A DNA stretch of 15,278 nucleotides from JALOAT01 sp050179875 (GCA_050179875.1 JBFXES010000057.1:1-15278), one strand, 5' to 3'. Numbered from the stretch's first letter, positions 6,924 to 13,809 are shown. Numbers and translations are program-made. The notes: a model not told the origin generated them from the letters alone.

Positions 6924-7931
6924 TCATCGCAGCCCGAGGGCTGCCGACGGCGTTTCGTTCATGGCGACACCGCTCTGCATCGCCACCTGGAAACCCTCTC
7001 CGGCCGGCAGTTCGATGGTCTCGACCAGTTCCAGATCGCGCTGGTTGAGCACCCAGATGACAGGCTGTTCGCGGCTGGCCACGTACAGCACGCCGGTACC
7101 GGAGATCACGTTCACGTGTCCCGGCGCTGCACCCAGTTCCGCATCCCGGGTGGCGCCGGTTTCGATATCCAGCATGCGCACCTGGTTGCCCGGTCCGCTG
7201 ATGTAAAGGGAGCGGCTGTCGTCGCCGAGCGCCAGGCTGTGAAACCCCTTTCCCGCGCGAACGCGGCGATCCAGTTTTCCCGCTTCGAGATCGAGGAGGG
7301 CTACGGTGCCCTGCTCGGGTTCCCCGACCAGCAGGCGCGTCTCTTCGCGATTGATGAGAAGCTGGCGCGGCCCGGCGCTCTGATCCCATTGGCGCACGAT
7401 GCGCCATTCGCGCGTGTCGATTTCGGTGATGAGGCCGTCGCCGGCGTTGCTCACATAGGCGCGCGGTTCGAGCCGGCGCACCGCGACGGCCGTGGGTTCG
7501 TTCCCGGTCTTCAGGTAGCGGACGATCTGCAGGCCCCGCAGATCGAAGATGCTGATGCCATTCCACGTGGGATGGGTGGAAATGACGGAGCGCCCGTCCG
7601 CGGCTATGGCCTGGGCGTGGATGCGGCCGGCCACCGGCAGCGTGAGCACCGCATGGCCGTGCGCCGGATCGATCACGTACAGCTCGCCTTGCCGTTTTCC
7701 CGCGACGTTGGTCTCGTTGAAGCTGCCGGCGACCAGGAGGCCTTCATCACCGGCCACCACGGCGCGCGCATTGGCGACGCCCAGCAGGGATTGCACGGGG
7801 GCGTGGCGCGCGGCATCGACGGCGAGTATGCGGTTGGCGGGGCCCAAAGCGATGAACACCAGGGTTGCCGCCCCCAGCGGAGCGCTGGCCAGGACCAGGA
7901 GCGTGCCAAGCAACCACGCGCGCACTTTCAT
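6924..7931 (-). CDS. Secreted YVTN-type beta-propeller protein
   Basis: This encodes 335 residues. The ATG at 7929-7931 begins a clear signal peptide (MKVRAWLLGTLLVLASAPLGAA, cleavage about 22), which rules out the longer upstream reading. The mature part is a series of about seven 40-residue blades typical of YVTN/lactonase-like propellers, e.g. GELYVIDPAHGHAV (82-95), ISIFDLRGLQIV (126-137), RAYVSNAGDGLITEIDT (157-173), GTVALLDLEAGKL (208-220), SLYISGPGNQVRMLDIETG (241-259) and VLYVASREQPVIWVLNQRD (281-299). Such proteins are periplasmic or extracellular; no catalytic or metal site is evident. The start has no ribosome binding site of its own at a normal distance. It overlaps the stop of a four-codon leader that has one, suggesting translational coupling. 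Confidence 0.88.
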   Translation of the reverse strand: MKVRAWLLGTLLVLASAPLGAATLVFIALGPANRILAVDAARHAPVQSLLGVANARAVVAGDEGLLVAGSFNETNVAGKRQGELYVIDPAHGHAVLTLPVAGRIHAQAIAADGRSVISTHPTWNGISIFDLRGLQIVRYLKTGNEPTAVAVRRLEPRAYVSNAGDGLITEIDTREWRIVRQWDQSAGPRQLLINREETRLLVGEPEQGTVALLDLEAGKLDRRVRAGKGFHSLALGDDSRSLYISGPGNQVRMLDIETGATRDAELGAAPGHVNVISGTGVLYVASREQPVIWVLNQRDLELVETIELPAGEGFQVAMQSGVAMNETPSAALGLR

Positions 7932-7945
7932 CAGCGAGGGGCCAT
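7931..7945 (-). promoter_or_regulatory. Four-codon leader (MAPR-stop) overlapping the YVTN start
   Basis: On the minus strand GGAGG (7952-7956) is followed after 6 nt by ATG GCC CCT CGC TGA. The TGA shares its A with the ATG of the YVTN gene (TGATG). The YVTN start itself is 20 nt from that GGAGG, too far for direct use. The layout suggests termination-reinitiation coupling. The reading is direct; the function is inferred. Confidence 0.5.
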
Positions 7946-8132
7946 CGGAAACCTCCGGGTTCCCGGTAAGCGTAGTTCCACCGTGCGCCGCGCCAGGGAG
8001 CGGCTCCCATAAAATTGTTGGCTGTGGCGAATGGTAACCATAAGTCCTTGTTTCCCATGCACCCTGCCGCGCAGCAATGATGAGTATAAGAATCTCTGAT
8101 TGCTGAACGGCCGGTAACAAGCCCTTCATCCG

Positions 8133-8160
8133 TTGACACTGTTCCCCTGAGCCCTATAGT
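8133..8160 (+). promoter_or_regulatory. Near-consensus sigma70 promoter for the 57-aa gene
   Basis: TTGACA (8133-8138) is a perfect -35. TATAGT (8155-8160) matches the -10 at five of six bases. The spacer is 16 nt. Transcription would begin near 8167, giving a leader of about 38 nt before the ATG at 8205. This is the strongest promoter match in the window. Confidence 0.75.
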
Positions 8161-8204
8161 GAAATTCGGGTCCCTGATCCAAGAGTCAGAGGAGGATGAT
8201 GACG

Positions 8205-8378
8205 ATGAGGTTCAATACCGTCGAAGTTGCCCGCGCTTACTCGGATTACCTGGATTCCCTGGACGATTGGCCGCCGCCGGAGGAAGTATCCATCGAGCAG
8301 CGTCATCAGACCTCCCCGCCGGACGGCGACATGACCGAGGACGCGCAAGGGCGACGACCGCGGTATGTTTCCAACTGA
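8205..8378 (+). CDS. Small acidic protein of unknown function, 57 aa
   Basis: I do not recognise a family. Four in-frame ATGs cluster at 8196, 8199 and 8205 and later. The one at 8205 lies 9 nt after GGAGG (8191-8195, within AGAGGAGG), the best spacing. The product starts MRFNTVEVARAYSDYLDSLD, probably an amphipathic helix. It continues with DWPPPEE (21-27) and a polar tail ending RRPRYVSN. It has 12 acidic residues, 6 arginines and no lysine, cysteine, signal peptide or membrane segment, so it should be a small soluble cytoplasmic protein. Its own promoter sits upstream and a terminator-like hairpin starts 24 nt after the stop, making it a single-gene unit. An adaptor or regulatory peptide is possible; no function can be assigned. 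Confidence 0.72.
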   Translation: MRFNTVEVARAYSDYLDSLDDWPPPEEVSIEQRHQTSPPDGDMTEDAQGRRPRYVSN

Positions 8379-8402
8379 ATCCGCTTTTCTTCCATTTTTC
8401 CC

Positions 8403-8434
8403 AGGACGGCCGGTAAACCCGGCCGTTCTGCTTT
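8403..8434 (+). terminator. Terminator-like hairpin after the 57-aa gene
   Basis: The stem ACGGCCGG/CCGGCCGT (8406-8413 with 8419-8426) has a 5-nt loop and extends to 11 pairs (8403-8429) with one G-U. GCTTTG follows, a short T-run. It is preceded by a T-rich tract, not an A-rich one, so it suits the plus strand only. Confidence 0.65.
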
Positions 8435-8520
8435 GACGTCGGCATCATCGATTCCGCGAGCAGGCCTCACCCGGACGTGGACACGACCTGGTTCACCTCA
8501 GGTCAGACAGCTAATAACCA

Positions 8521-8546
8521 CGGCGGGTGCTCGGGGGCACCCGCCG
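8521..8546. repeat. Perfect 10-bp inverted repeat upstream of the usp gene
   Basis: CGGCGGGTGC (8521-8530) pairs with GCACCCGCCG (8537-8546) around a 6-nt G-rich loop. It lies 55 nt before the usp start. A TAATAA (8512-8517) just upstream could be a -10 with a weak TGGTTC at -35, which would put this hairpin at the very 5' end of the usp mRNA. It could equally be a second terminator for the gene upstream, but no T-run follows. Confidence 0.5.
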
Positions 8547-8601
8547 CTGTCCCCGCGGCAGAACGTCTAGACTTTCAGTGCGCCGCCGCGCGGATACCGC
8601 C

Positions 8602-9084
8602 ATGCCCTACCAGCACATCCTTCTGGCCACGGATTTCTCCGCTGCCGCACGCAAGGCCGCGAGCCGATCGGTCGAACTGGCGCGGCTCTATCAGGCACGC
8701 CTGACCCTGGTGCACGTGGTGGAGCATTTCCCCGAGAACCTGCCGGTGACCATGGGCGCCCGCGAGGACCGGGATCCCAAGACCTATCTCATGACGCTTG
8801 CGCGCGATCGCCTCGCCGATCTCGCCACGGAGCTGGGCGTACCGGAGGCGGCCCAGGTGGTGCGCGTGTCCCATCGCTCGGCGCGTTACGAGATCCAGAT
8901 ATTCAGCGAGGAAAACGCCGTCGACCTCATCGTGCTGGGCTCCCTGCCCCACGGGCTGCTGGGCAGCCTCGGCTCCACCGCCAGCGGTCTGCTGAGCACG
9001 GCACGTTGTGACCTGATGGTGGTGCGCGGCACGGAGAGGTCCTCCGCCCGCGCCTCCGCAGCAGCCGGGCAAGGCGAAAAGTGA
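8602..9084 (+). CDS. Universal stress protein, UspA family
   Basis: This encodes 160 residues. The start at 8602 gives MPYQHILLATDFS, the standard Usp first strand with Asp11. An upstream ATG at 8527 would add 25 arginine-rich residues and is rejected. A single Usp fold follows: LTLVHVVEHF (34-43), AAQVVRVSHRSARYEI (83-98), AVDLIVLGS (106-114), then GSTASGLLSTARCDLMVVRG. The nucleotide-binding loop is unusual. In place of the GxxG usually seen after the fourth strand it reads GSLPHGLLGSLGST, with Pro116 at the second glycine position, so ATP binding may be weak or absent. The last 17 residues are a polar Ala/Ser tail. Usp proteins are cytoplasmic and act in stress survival. The gene is 85 nt upstream of the glycosidase on the same strand. 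Confidence 0.92.
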   Translation: MPYQHILLATDFSAAARKAASRSVELARLYQARLTLVHVVEHFPENLPVTMGAREDRDPKTYLMTLARDRLADLATELGVPEAAQVVRVSHRSARYEIQIFSEENAVDLIVLGSLPHGLLGSLGSTASGLLSTARCDLMVVRGTERSSARASAAAGQGEK

Positions 9085-9090
9085 GAATCC

Positions 9091-9114
9091 ACGCAGGACG
9101 TGCTGCGTCCGCGT
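9091..9114. repeat. Hairpin between usp and the glycosidase gene
   Basis: ACGC-A-GGACG (9091-9100) pairs with CGTCCGCGT (9106-9114) around TGCTG, leaving one bulged A. It starts 6 nt after the usp stop. There is no T-run after it, so it may be an mRNA-stabilising or weak termination structure. Confidence 0.4.
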
Positions 9115-9169
9115 AGCACACCGGGGCCACATCTACGCTCAGCAGTGACACGGTCCAGCGGAGCCAGCC

Positions 9170-10531
9170 ATGGGATCCCTCGCGCCTCGCATTGCCGCTG
9201 TCCTGCTGGCGGTCGCCTGCATCGCACCCCTGCACGCGCAGACGCACGACGCGATCCATTACAAGCCCTTCTCCTTCAGCATCCTCGAGGACTACGACAA
9301 GGACGAGGACCTCGCTCAGGTGGAGGCCGACTTTTTGCTGTTCAGGGAACTGGGCATCCGCACCTGGCGCGGCAGCTTCGGCTGGGACGACTACGAACCC
9401 GAACGCGGGGTCTACGACTTCGAGTGGCTGCATCGCTTCGCCGAACTGGCGGCCCGCCACGGCATCGCCCTGCGCCCGTACATCGGCTACACGCCGGCCT
9501 GGGCCGCCGCACCCGGCGGTGAGGACGCAGCGCCCTGGAACAACCCGCCGGCGCGGCTGGAGGACTGGTCGCGCTTTGTCGCCGCACTGGCGGCGGCGCT
9601 GGACCGGCACGACAACCTGCTCTCCTTCGAGATCTACAACGAACAGAACAGCCCCATGTGGTGGGACGGAAGCGCGCGGGAATACGCGCACGTGCTGTCG
9701 CAGGCCAGCTGCGCCATCCGCGCCGAACGCAGCGAACGTCGGGTGCTGGTGGGCGGCATCACCTACCCCGACGTGAGTTGGCTCGAAACCGTTTGCGCGA
9801 AGGCGCGCGACGCCTTCGACGTGCTGCCGCTCCATGCCTATCCCGAGACCTGGCCGCCCGATGCGGAGGTGGAGACCTGGCTGGACCTGGACGCGCCCGG
9901 TTCGTTTCACACGCGCTTTCTGGCGAGCGCGGACCGCCAATGCGGCACCCGCCCGGTGTGGATCAACGAGACCGGTTTCGCCACCACCCCGGGCCGCGCC
10001 AGCGAGCGCGATCAGGCCAACTGGTGGGCGCGGGCCATCGCCACCTTCGCCGCCGACCCGCGCATCGAGCACGTGGGTATCTACGAGATCAAGGACCGGC
10101 CCCTCACGGCCGATGTCATCGGCGAACCGGAGAACCACTTTCTCGGACTCACCTACCCCGACCGCAAGAAGAAGCTGGCGTTTCACACCGTGCGGCGGCT
10201 GGTATCGCTTATGGACACCGGGATCATCGGCGTGGCGGATGACGCCAGCACGGTCGAGGTGATCGCAGGCAGGGCGGGCGAACTCTACCACCACGTCTTC
10301 ATCCGGCCGGACGGCCGCCAGGTGGTGTTCCTGTGGGACAAGCGCGGGACGCCGGTGCTCGAACTGCGTCTGCCCCACACCGGCGAGGCGGCCACCGAGT
10401 ACCGCCTGGACGGGTCGGGCGCGGCTTACCTGGACTTTGACAGGCGCACGCTGCGCAACGTGCGGCTCACCCCGGGCGAGGTGCGGGTGTTTGCCATCGG
10501 CCCTGCGCAGGCCGGGCAGCCCACCCGTTGA
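9170..10531 (+). CDS. Secreted GH39-like (clan A) glycosidase, PslG-like layout
   Basis: This encodes 453 residues. The ATG at 9170 has GGAG 6 nt upstream and opens a signal peptide (hydrophobic 8-20, cleavage near LHAQ at 24). About 32-345 is a TIM-barrel glycosidase: WRGSFGWDDYEPERGVYDF (66-84), EIYNEQN with the presumed acid/base Glu158, and WINETGF with the presumed nucleophile Glu267. A C-terminal beta-sandwich spans about 352-445. Two glutamates on strands 4 and 7 mark clan GH-A. The length, the spacing of 109 residues between them and the barrel-plus-sandwich layout closely match PslG of Pseudomonas, an exopolysaccharide-cleaving GH39 enzyme. The true substrate cannot be read from sequence, and there is no exopolysaccharide cluster in view. 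A beta-xylosidase-like enzyme is the alternative. It should act in the periplasm or outside the cell. Confidence 0.88.
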   Translation: MGSLAPRIAAVLLAVACIAPLHAQTHDAIHYKPFSFSILEDYDKDEDLAQVEADFLLFRELGIRTWRGSFGWDDYEPERGVYDFEWLHRFAELAARHGIALRPYIGYTPAWAAAPGGEDAAPWNNPPARLEDWSRFVAALAAALDRHDNLLSFEIYNEQNSPMWWDGSAREYAHVLSQASCAIRAERSERRVLVGGITYPDVSWLETVCAKARDAFDVLPLHAYPETWPPDAEVETWLDLDAPGSFHTRFLASADRQCGTRPVWINETGFATTPGRASERDQANWWARAIATFAADPRIEHVGIYEIKDRPLTADVIGEPENHFLGLTYPDRKKKLAFHTVRRLVSLMDTGIIGVADDASTVEVIAGRAGELYHHVFIRPDGRQVVFLWDKRGTPVLELRLPHTGEAATEYRLDGSGAAYLDFDRRTLRNVRLTPGEVRVFAIGPAQAGQPTR

Positions 10532-10556
10532 CACGAAGTGGATATCCGTACACCAT
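10528..10556 (+). promoter_or_regulatory. Candidate promoter and operator of the XRE gene
   Basis: A perfect TTGACA (10528-10533) overlaps the stop codon of the glycosidase gene. CACCAT (10551-10556) sits 17 nt further on as a poor -10. The palindrome GGATATCC (10540-10547) lies inside the spacer, where a dimeric repressor could block polymerase. Regulation by the adjacent XRE protein is an inference. Confidence 0.35.
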
Positions 10557-10594
10557 TTGCGCATGCATGAAGCCGGCCCACCATGAGGACGCCC

Positions 10595-11002
10595 GTGAAG
10601 CCCCGCGATGCCCGCCGCCGGCTGGCCGAAAACCTGCGCATCATCCGCCTGCTCCGTGACCTCTCGCAGGAAGAACTTGCCGACCTCGTCGGCATGGATC
10701 GCAGCTACGTGGGCGGCATCGAACGCGGCGAGCGCAACATCAGCCTCGACAACCTGGAGCGGATCGCCCGCGCCCTCGACCTGCCCATCACGGAATTGCT
10801 GAATGAACCGGATCGGCAGGCCGTGACCGACGGCGTACTCGAAGCGGTACGACGGCGTGCAACGAGGATCAGGGAACGCACGGTGGCCTATCGCATACGC
10901 CTGCGCGCCTGCCGCGGCCCGTCGCGCCTTCGCAGGGACGAGGCGCGGCAATCCGCAACGGCCTTCAGCGCCGCATCCGGCCTCGCCTCATCACCCGCCT
11001 AG
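10595..11002 (+). CDS. XRE-family transcriptional regulator
   Basis: This encodes 135 residues from the GTG at 10595, chosen because GAGGA (10585-10589) lies 5 nt upstream. The ATG at 10583 would add four residues but has no ribosome binding site. Residues about 10-65 are a classical HTH_3/XRE DNA-binding domain: LSQEELADLVGM forms helices 2-3, DRSYVGGIERGERNIS holds the recognition helix, and LDNLERIARALDLPITELL closes it. The remaining 65 residues have no recognisable sensor domain and are very arginine-rich between about 86 and 114, with rare codons such as AGG and ATA. The stop TAG shares the palindrome CTAG with the stop of the converging lpoP-like gene. It probably controls itself or nearby genes. 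Confidence 0.88.
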   Translation: MKPRDARRRLAENLRIIRLLRDLSQEELADLVGMDRSYVGGIERGERNISLDNLERIARALDLPITELLNEPDRQAVTDGVLEAVRRRATRIRERTVAYRIRLRACRGPSRLRRDEARQSATAFSAASGLASSPA

Positions 11003-11421
11003 CGGAACTGCCCGGCGCGCTCCAGCGCCTGCTGTGCGCCTGCGGCATCGCCGCGGGCCATGCGCGCCTCGGCAATGATCTGCCAGTTGGACGCCAGCAG
11101 CGCGCGGTTGCCGCCGGCCCAGGAATTGGAGCGTGCGGCGAAATTCTCCGCCTGGGTGTAGTTGCCCTCACGCAGATGGGCCCGCGCCAGTTCCTGCCAC
11201 AGCACCGGGTTGCGCGGCTCGATGCGCAACGCGCGTTCCAGCGCCGCCGTGGCCGCGGCAAAACGCCCGTTTTCCAGATCGGCGTGGGCCGTATCCAGCA
11301 GCGCCAGCACGGCGGTGTTGTGCGAGGCCGGCGGCGGTTCGGGTGCGCGCACGGTGGCGCAGCCGGAGGCCAGCACCATGGTCAGCAGGAGCGCGATGCG
11401 CAGGGACGGCGTGTGTTTCAT
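10999..11421 (-). CDS. lpoP: TPR lipoprotein, likely PBP1b activator (LpoP-like)
   Basis: This encodes 140 residues with a lipoprotein signal: a hydrophobic segment, then LASGC with the lipidated Cys at 21. Ala22 at +2 suggests outer-membrane sorting. A short proline-rich linker (APEPPPAS, 26-33) leads into about three TPR-like repeats (36-139), e.g. LLDTAHADLENGRFAAATAA and ELARAHLREGNYTQAENFAA. It starts 59 nt after the mrcB stop on the same strand. In Pseudomonas aeruginosa the TPR lipoprotein LpoP is encoded beside ponB and activates PBP1b; the gene order and architecture here match. The call rests on architecture and context, not on residues known to contact PBP1b. GGAAGGAAAG lies about 10 nt upstream of the start. 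Confidence 0.8.
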   Translation of the reverse strand: MKHTPSLRIALLLTMVLASGCATVRAPEPPPASHNTAVLALLDTAHADLENGRFAAATAALERALRIEPRNPVLWQELARAHLREGNYTQAENFAARSNSWAGGNRALLASNWQIIAEARMARGDAAGAQQALERAGQFR

Positions 11422-11448
11422 GGGCTCGGGACTTTCCTTCCGGCTCGG

Positions 11449-11466
11449 GCGGCTGCGGGCAGCCGC
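11449..11466 (-). repeat. Short GC hairpin between mrcB and lpoP
   Basis: GCGGCTG (11449-11455) pairs perfectly with CAGCCGC (11460-11466) around a 4-nt loop, in the 59-nt mrcB-lpoP spacer. Without a U-run it is unlikely to terminate fully. It could protect or partly attenuate the operon transcript. Confidence 0.4.
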
Positions 11467-11480
11467 GCCATTCTACCGCG

Positions 11481-13781
11481 TCACTGGAACAGGCCGCGGA
11501 ACCAGTTCCGCAGACGCGTGCCCGAGCGCGCGCAGGGCGCGAAGTCCTCGGGCGCCGAGCCCGCGATGAAGGGCAGTTCCACCGCGCCGGCGCAGGCCTC
11601 ATCCGCGCGCAGGCCGCTGGCCGGGTCGATCCACACGCGCTCGATGTTCTCCGGCATCGGCGGAAGCAAGGGTTCCGGGTCCAGCCGGGACATGAGTTCG
11701 CCCCACACCGTCATGGCGCCGCTCGCACCGGTAAAACCGGTGGGGCTGTTGTCGTCGTGGCCCACCCACACCACGGCCACGCGATCGCCGGTGTAGCCCG
11801 CGAACCAGGAGTCACGCCAGTCGTCGGTGGTCCCGGTCTTGCCGGCGGCGTTGATGCCGGGCGGCAGCCAGGCGGACAGGCCCTGCCCCGTACCCTCCCG
11901 CACCGCGCCTTGCAGCGCGGCGGTGAGGAGATAGACGGGCGCCGGGTCGAGCACCTGTTCCACGGAAAGGGCGTAGTGCTGCAGCGGCTCGCCCTGGGCG
12001 GTGAGCACCTCGCGGATGGCGCGCAGCGGGGCGCGGAAGCCGCCGCTGGCAAAGGTCTGGTACATCTGCGCCACGTCCAGGGGCGAGAGGTCCACGGCGC
12101 CGAGCAGGGTCGCCGCATAGGGCGGCATGTCGCGCTCGATGCCCATGCGCCGCGTGTTGTCGATGACGCTCTGCACGCCGATGGCGAGGCCGAGCCGCGC
12201 TGTGGCGATGTTGTACGAATGGGCCAGCGCGCTGCGCAGGGGCACCAGGCCGTGGGTGGTGCCGTCGTAGTTCTTCGGCTCCCAGGCGGGACGCCCGGGC
12301 TCGCTGGAGATCAGCGGTTCATCGTCCAGCGGCGAGATCAGCGTGAAGTGCTCGGGGCTGGAGAGCGCGGTGAGATAGACCACCGGCTTCATGAGCGAAC
12401 CCACCGGACGGCGCGAATCCACCGCGCGGTTGAATCCGGGGAAGCGCGGATCGCGCCCGCCCACCAGGGCCTTGATCTCCCCGCTCTGCGGGTCCGCCAG
12501 CACCACCGCGCCTTCCAGCCGGCGGCCTTCGCCGTTTCCGTTCTTCGCTCTGGGTACGCGCTTTTCCAACTGCGCCAGACGCGAGGACAGGGCAGTCTCG
12601 GCGGCGGCCTGTGCCTGCGGATCCAGCGTGGTGAAGATCTGCAGGCCTTCGGAACGCAGGTCCTCCTCGCGGTAATACTGCAGCAACTGACGGCGGACCA
12701 GATCGAGGAAGGCCGGATACGGAGTCGTGCCCATGGACGGCTTCGCCACCACGCCCAGGGGGGCCAGCTTCGCCTTCAGGTACTGCGCGTCGTCGATGTA
12801 GCCCTCTTGACGCATGGCTTCGAGCGCCACGTTGCGTCGTTGCAGTGCGCGTTCGGGATGGCGGTGGGGATCGTAGTACGAGGGCCCCTTCACCATGCCC
12901 ACCAGCAAGGCCGCTTCGGTGAGCGTGAGATCCTTCAGCCGCTTGTCGAAATAGAACTGCGCCGCCAGCCCGAAGCCGTGGATGGCGCGGTTCCTGTCCT
13001 GCCCCAGATAGATTTCGTTGATGTAGGTTTCGAGGATCTCGTCCTTGTCGTAATGCTGCTCCAGCAGCAGCGCCATGATCACTTCGGTGAACTTGCGCTT
13101 GAGCGTGCGCTCGGGCGTGAGGAAGAAGTTCTTCACGAGCTGCTGGGTGAGCGTGCTGCCGCCCTGCACGCCGCCGCCGGACAGGGTGCTGAGCAGGGCG
13201 CGCGTCATGCCGCGGGGATCGATGCCGATGTGGGAGCGGAATTTCCGGTCTTCCACGGCCAGCAGTCCGTTCACCAGATGGGCTGGGACTTCGTCGAGCC
13301 GCACCAGCACGCGGTCCTCGTTGTGCGCCGGGTAGATGCCGCCGATGTATTCGGGATCCAGCCTCACCAGGGTTACGGGCGTGTTGTCCGCTGCGTCGAT
13401 GAGGCTCACCAGGTGGCCGTCCTCGAAGCCGAGTTCCAGGGAAAGCGAAGGCTGTGCACCGTCCCCGAACACGAACGGACGCGTGACCACGCGGAAGGCG
13501 TTGCCGCGGCGCTCGAAGCGGCCCGGCTCGTCGGCCTGCAGCCCTTCCTTGTAGCCGATTTGCGCCAGTTCGCGGGCAAAGCGCTCCGGGCTCAGGCGCG
13601 CCCCGGCGAACAGTTCGAGGGGCCGTGCATAGACCCGTGCGGGCAACGCGAAACGGCGGCCGTCGAACTCCTCCCGCACGCGGAAATCCAGCACGACGGC
13701 AAACAGGGCGAGCGCGGTCAGGCCCGCCAGAAATACGGCGAGCAGCGCAAGCAGAACGGCGCGGGGGCGGAGACGGGACAT
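11481..13781 (-). CDS. mrcB: Penicillin-binding protein 1b, bifunctional
   Basis: This encodes 766 residues of a class A PBP that polymerises lipid II and crosslinks peptidoglycan in the periplasm. One N-terminal anchor spans about 8-31. A UvrB-like UB2H region follows (about 45-140, opening with the PBP1b hallmark ARVYARPLELF). The GT51 domain (about 150-320) has EDRKFRSHIGID with catalytic Glu177, GGSTLTQQLVKN (207-218) and NEIYLGQ with Glu256. The transpeptidase (about 420-690) has SLMK (Ser462, Lys465), SYN (522-524) and KTGTT (648-652). All key residues are present. I chose the ATG at 13779-13781. Two ATGs at 13809-13814 are in frame, but they overlap the predicted -10 box TATGAT. It is the first gene of an operon with lpoP. 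Confidence 0.95.
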   Translation of the reverse strand: MSRLRPRAVLLALLAVFLAGLTALALFAVVLDFRVREEFDGRRFALPARVYARPLELFAGARLSPERFARELAQIGYKEGLQADEPGRFERRGNAFRVVTRPFVFGDGAQPSLSLELGFEDGHLVSLIDAADNTPVTLVRLDPEYIGGIYPAHNEDRVLVRLDEVPAHLVNGLLAVEDRKFRSHIGIDPRGMTRALLSTLSGGGVQGGSTLTQQLVKNFFLTPERTLKRKFTEVIMALLLEQHYDKDEILETYINEIYLGQDRNRAIHGFGLAAQFYFDKRLKDLTLTEAALLVGMVKGPSYYDPHRHPERALQRRNVALEAMRQEGYIDDAQYLKAKLAPLGVVAKPSMGTTPYPAFLDLVRRQLLQYYREEDLRSEGLQIFTTLDPQAQAAAETALSSRLAQLEKRVPRAKNGNGEGRRLEGAVVLADPQSGEIKALVGGRDPRFPGFNRAVDSRRPVGSLMKPVVYLTALSSPEHFTLISPLDDEPLISSEPGRPAWEPKNYDGTTHGLVPLRSALAHSYNIATARLGLAIGVQSVIDNTRRMGIERDMPPYAATLLGAVDLSPLDVAQMYQTFASGGFRAPLRAIREVLTAQGEPLQHYALSVEQVLDPAPVYLLTAALQGAVREGTGQGLSAWLPPGINAAGKTGTTDDWRDSWFAGYTGDRVAVVWVGHDDNSPTGFTGASGAMTVWGELMSRLDPEPLLPPMPENIERVWIDPASGLRADEACAGAVELPFIAGSAPEDFAPCARSGTRLRNWFRGLFQ

Positions 13782-13809
13782 CCTGGGCACGGGGTAACCT
13801 CGGCCGCCC

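Noticed and set aside
6463..7566. 367-codon reading extending the host-attachment frame upstream
   Set aside because: The extra N-terminal part is an out-of-frame translation of the YVTN gene. The family start MGKTWVVVAD at 6900 has a good ribosome binding site.
8009..8037. Possible minus-strand promoter TTACCA-17-TTTTAT for the YVTN operon
   Set aside because: Each box matches consensus at only four of six bases and other weak combinations exist in the same gap, such as TATACT at 8083-8088 without a -35, so I do not call one.
8927..10951. 674-codon open frame on the minus strand, opposite usp, glycosidase and XRE
   Set aside because: It runs through three well-supported plus-strand genes, and its translation has no domain or initiation signal.
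10857..11002. Arginine-rich tail of the XRE protein as a sign of a frameshift
   Set aside because: No other frame here continues a recognisable domain, and the frame ends cleanly at the shared CTAG, so a poorly conserved basic tail is the simpler reading.
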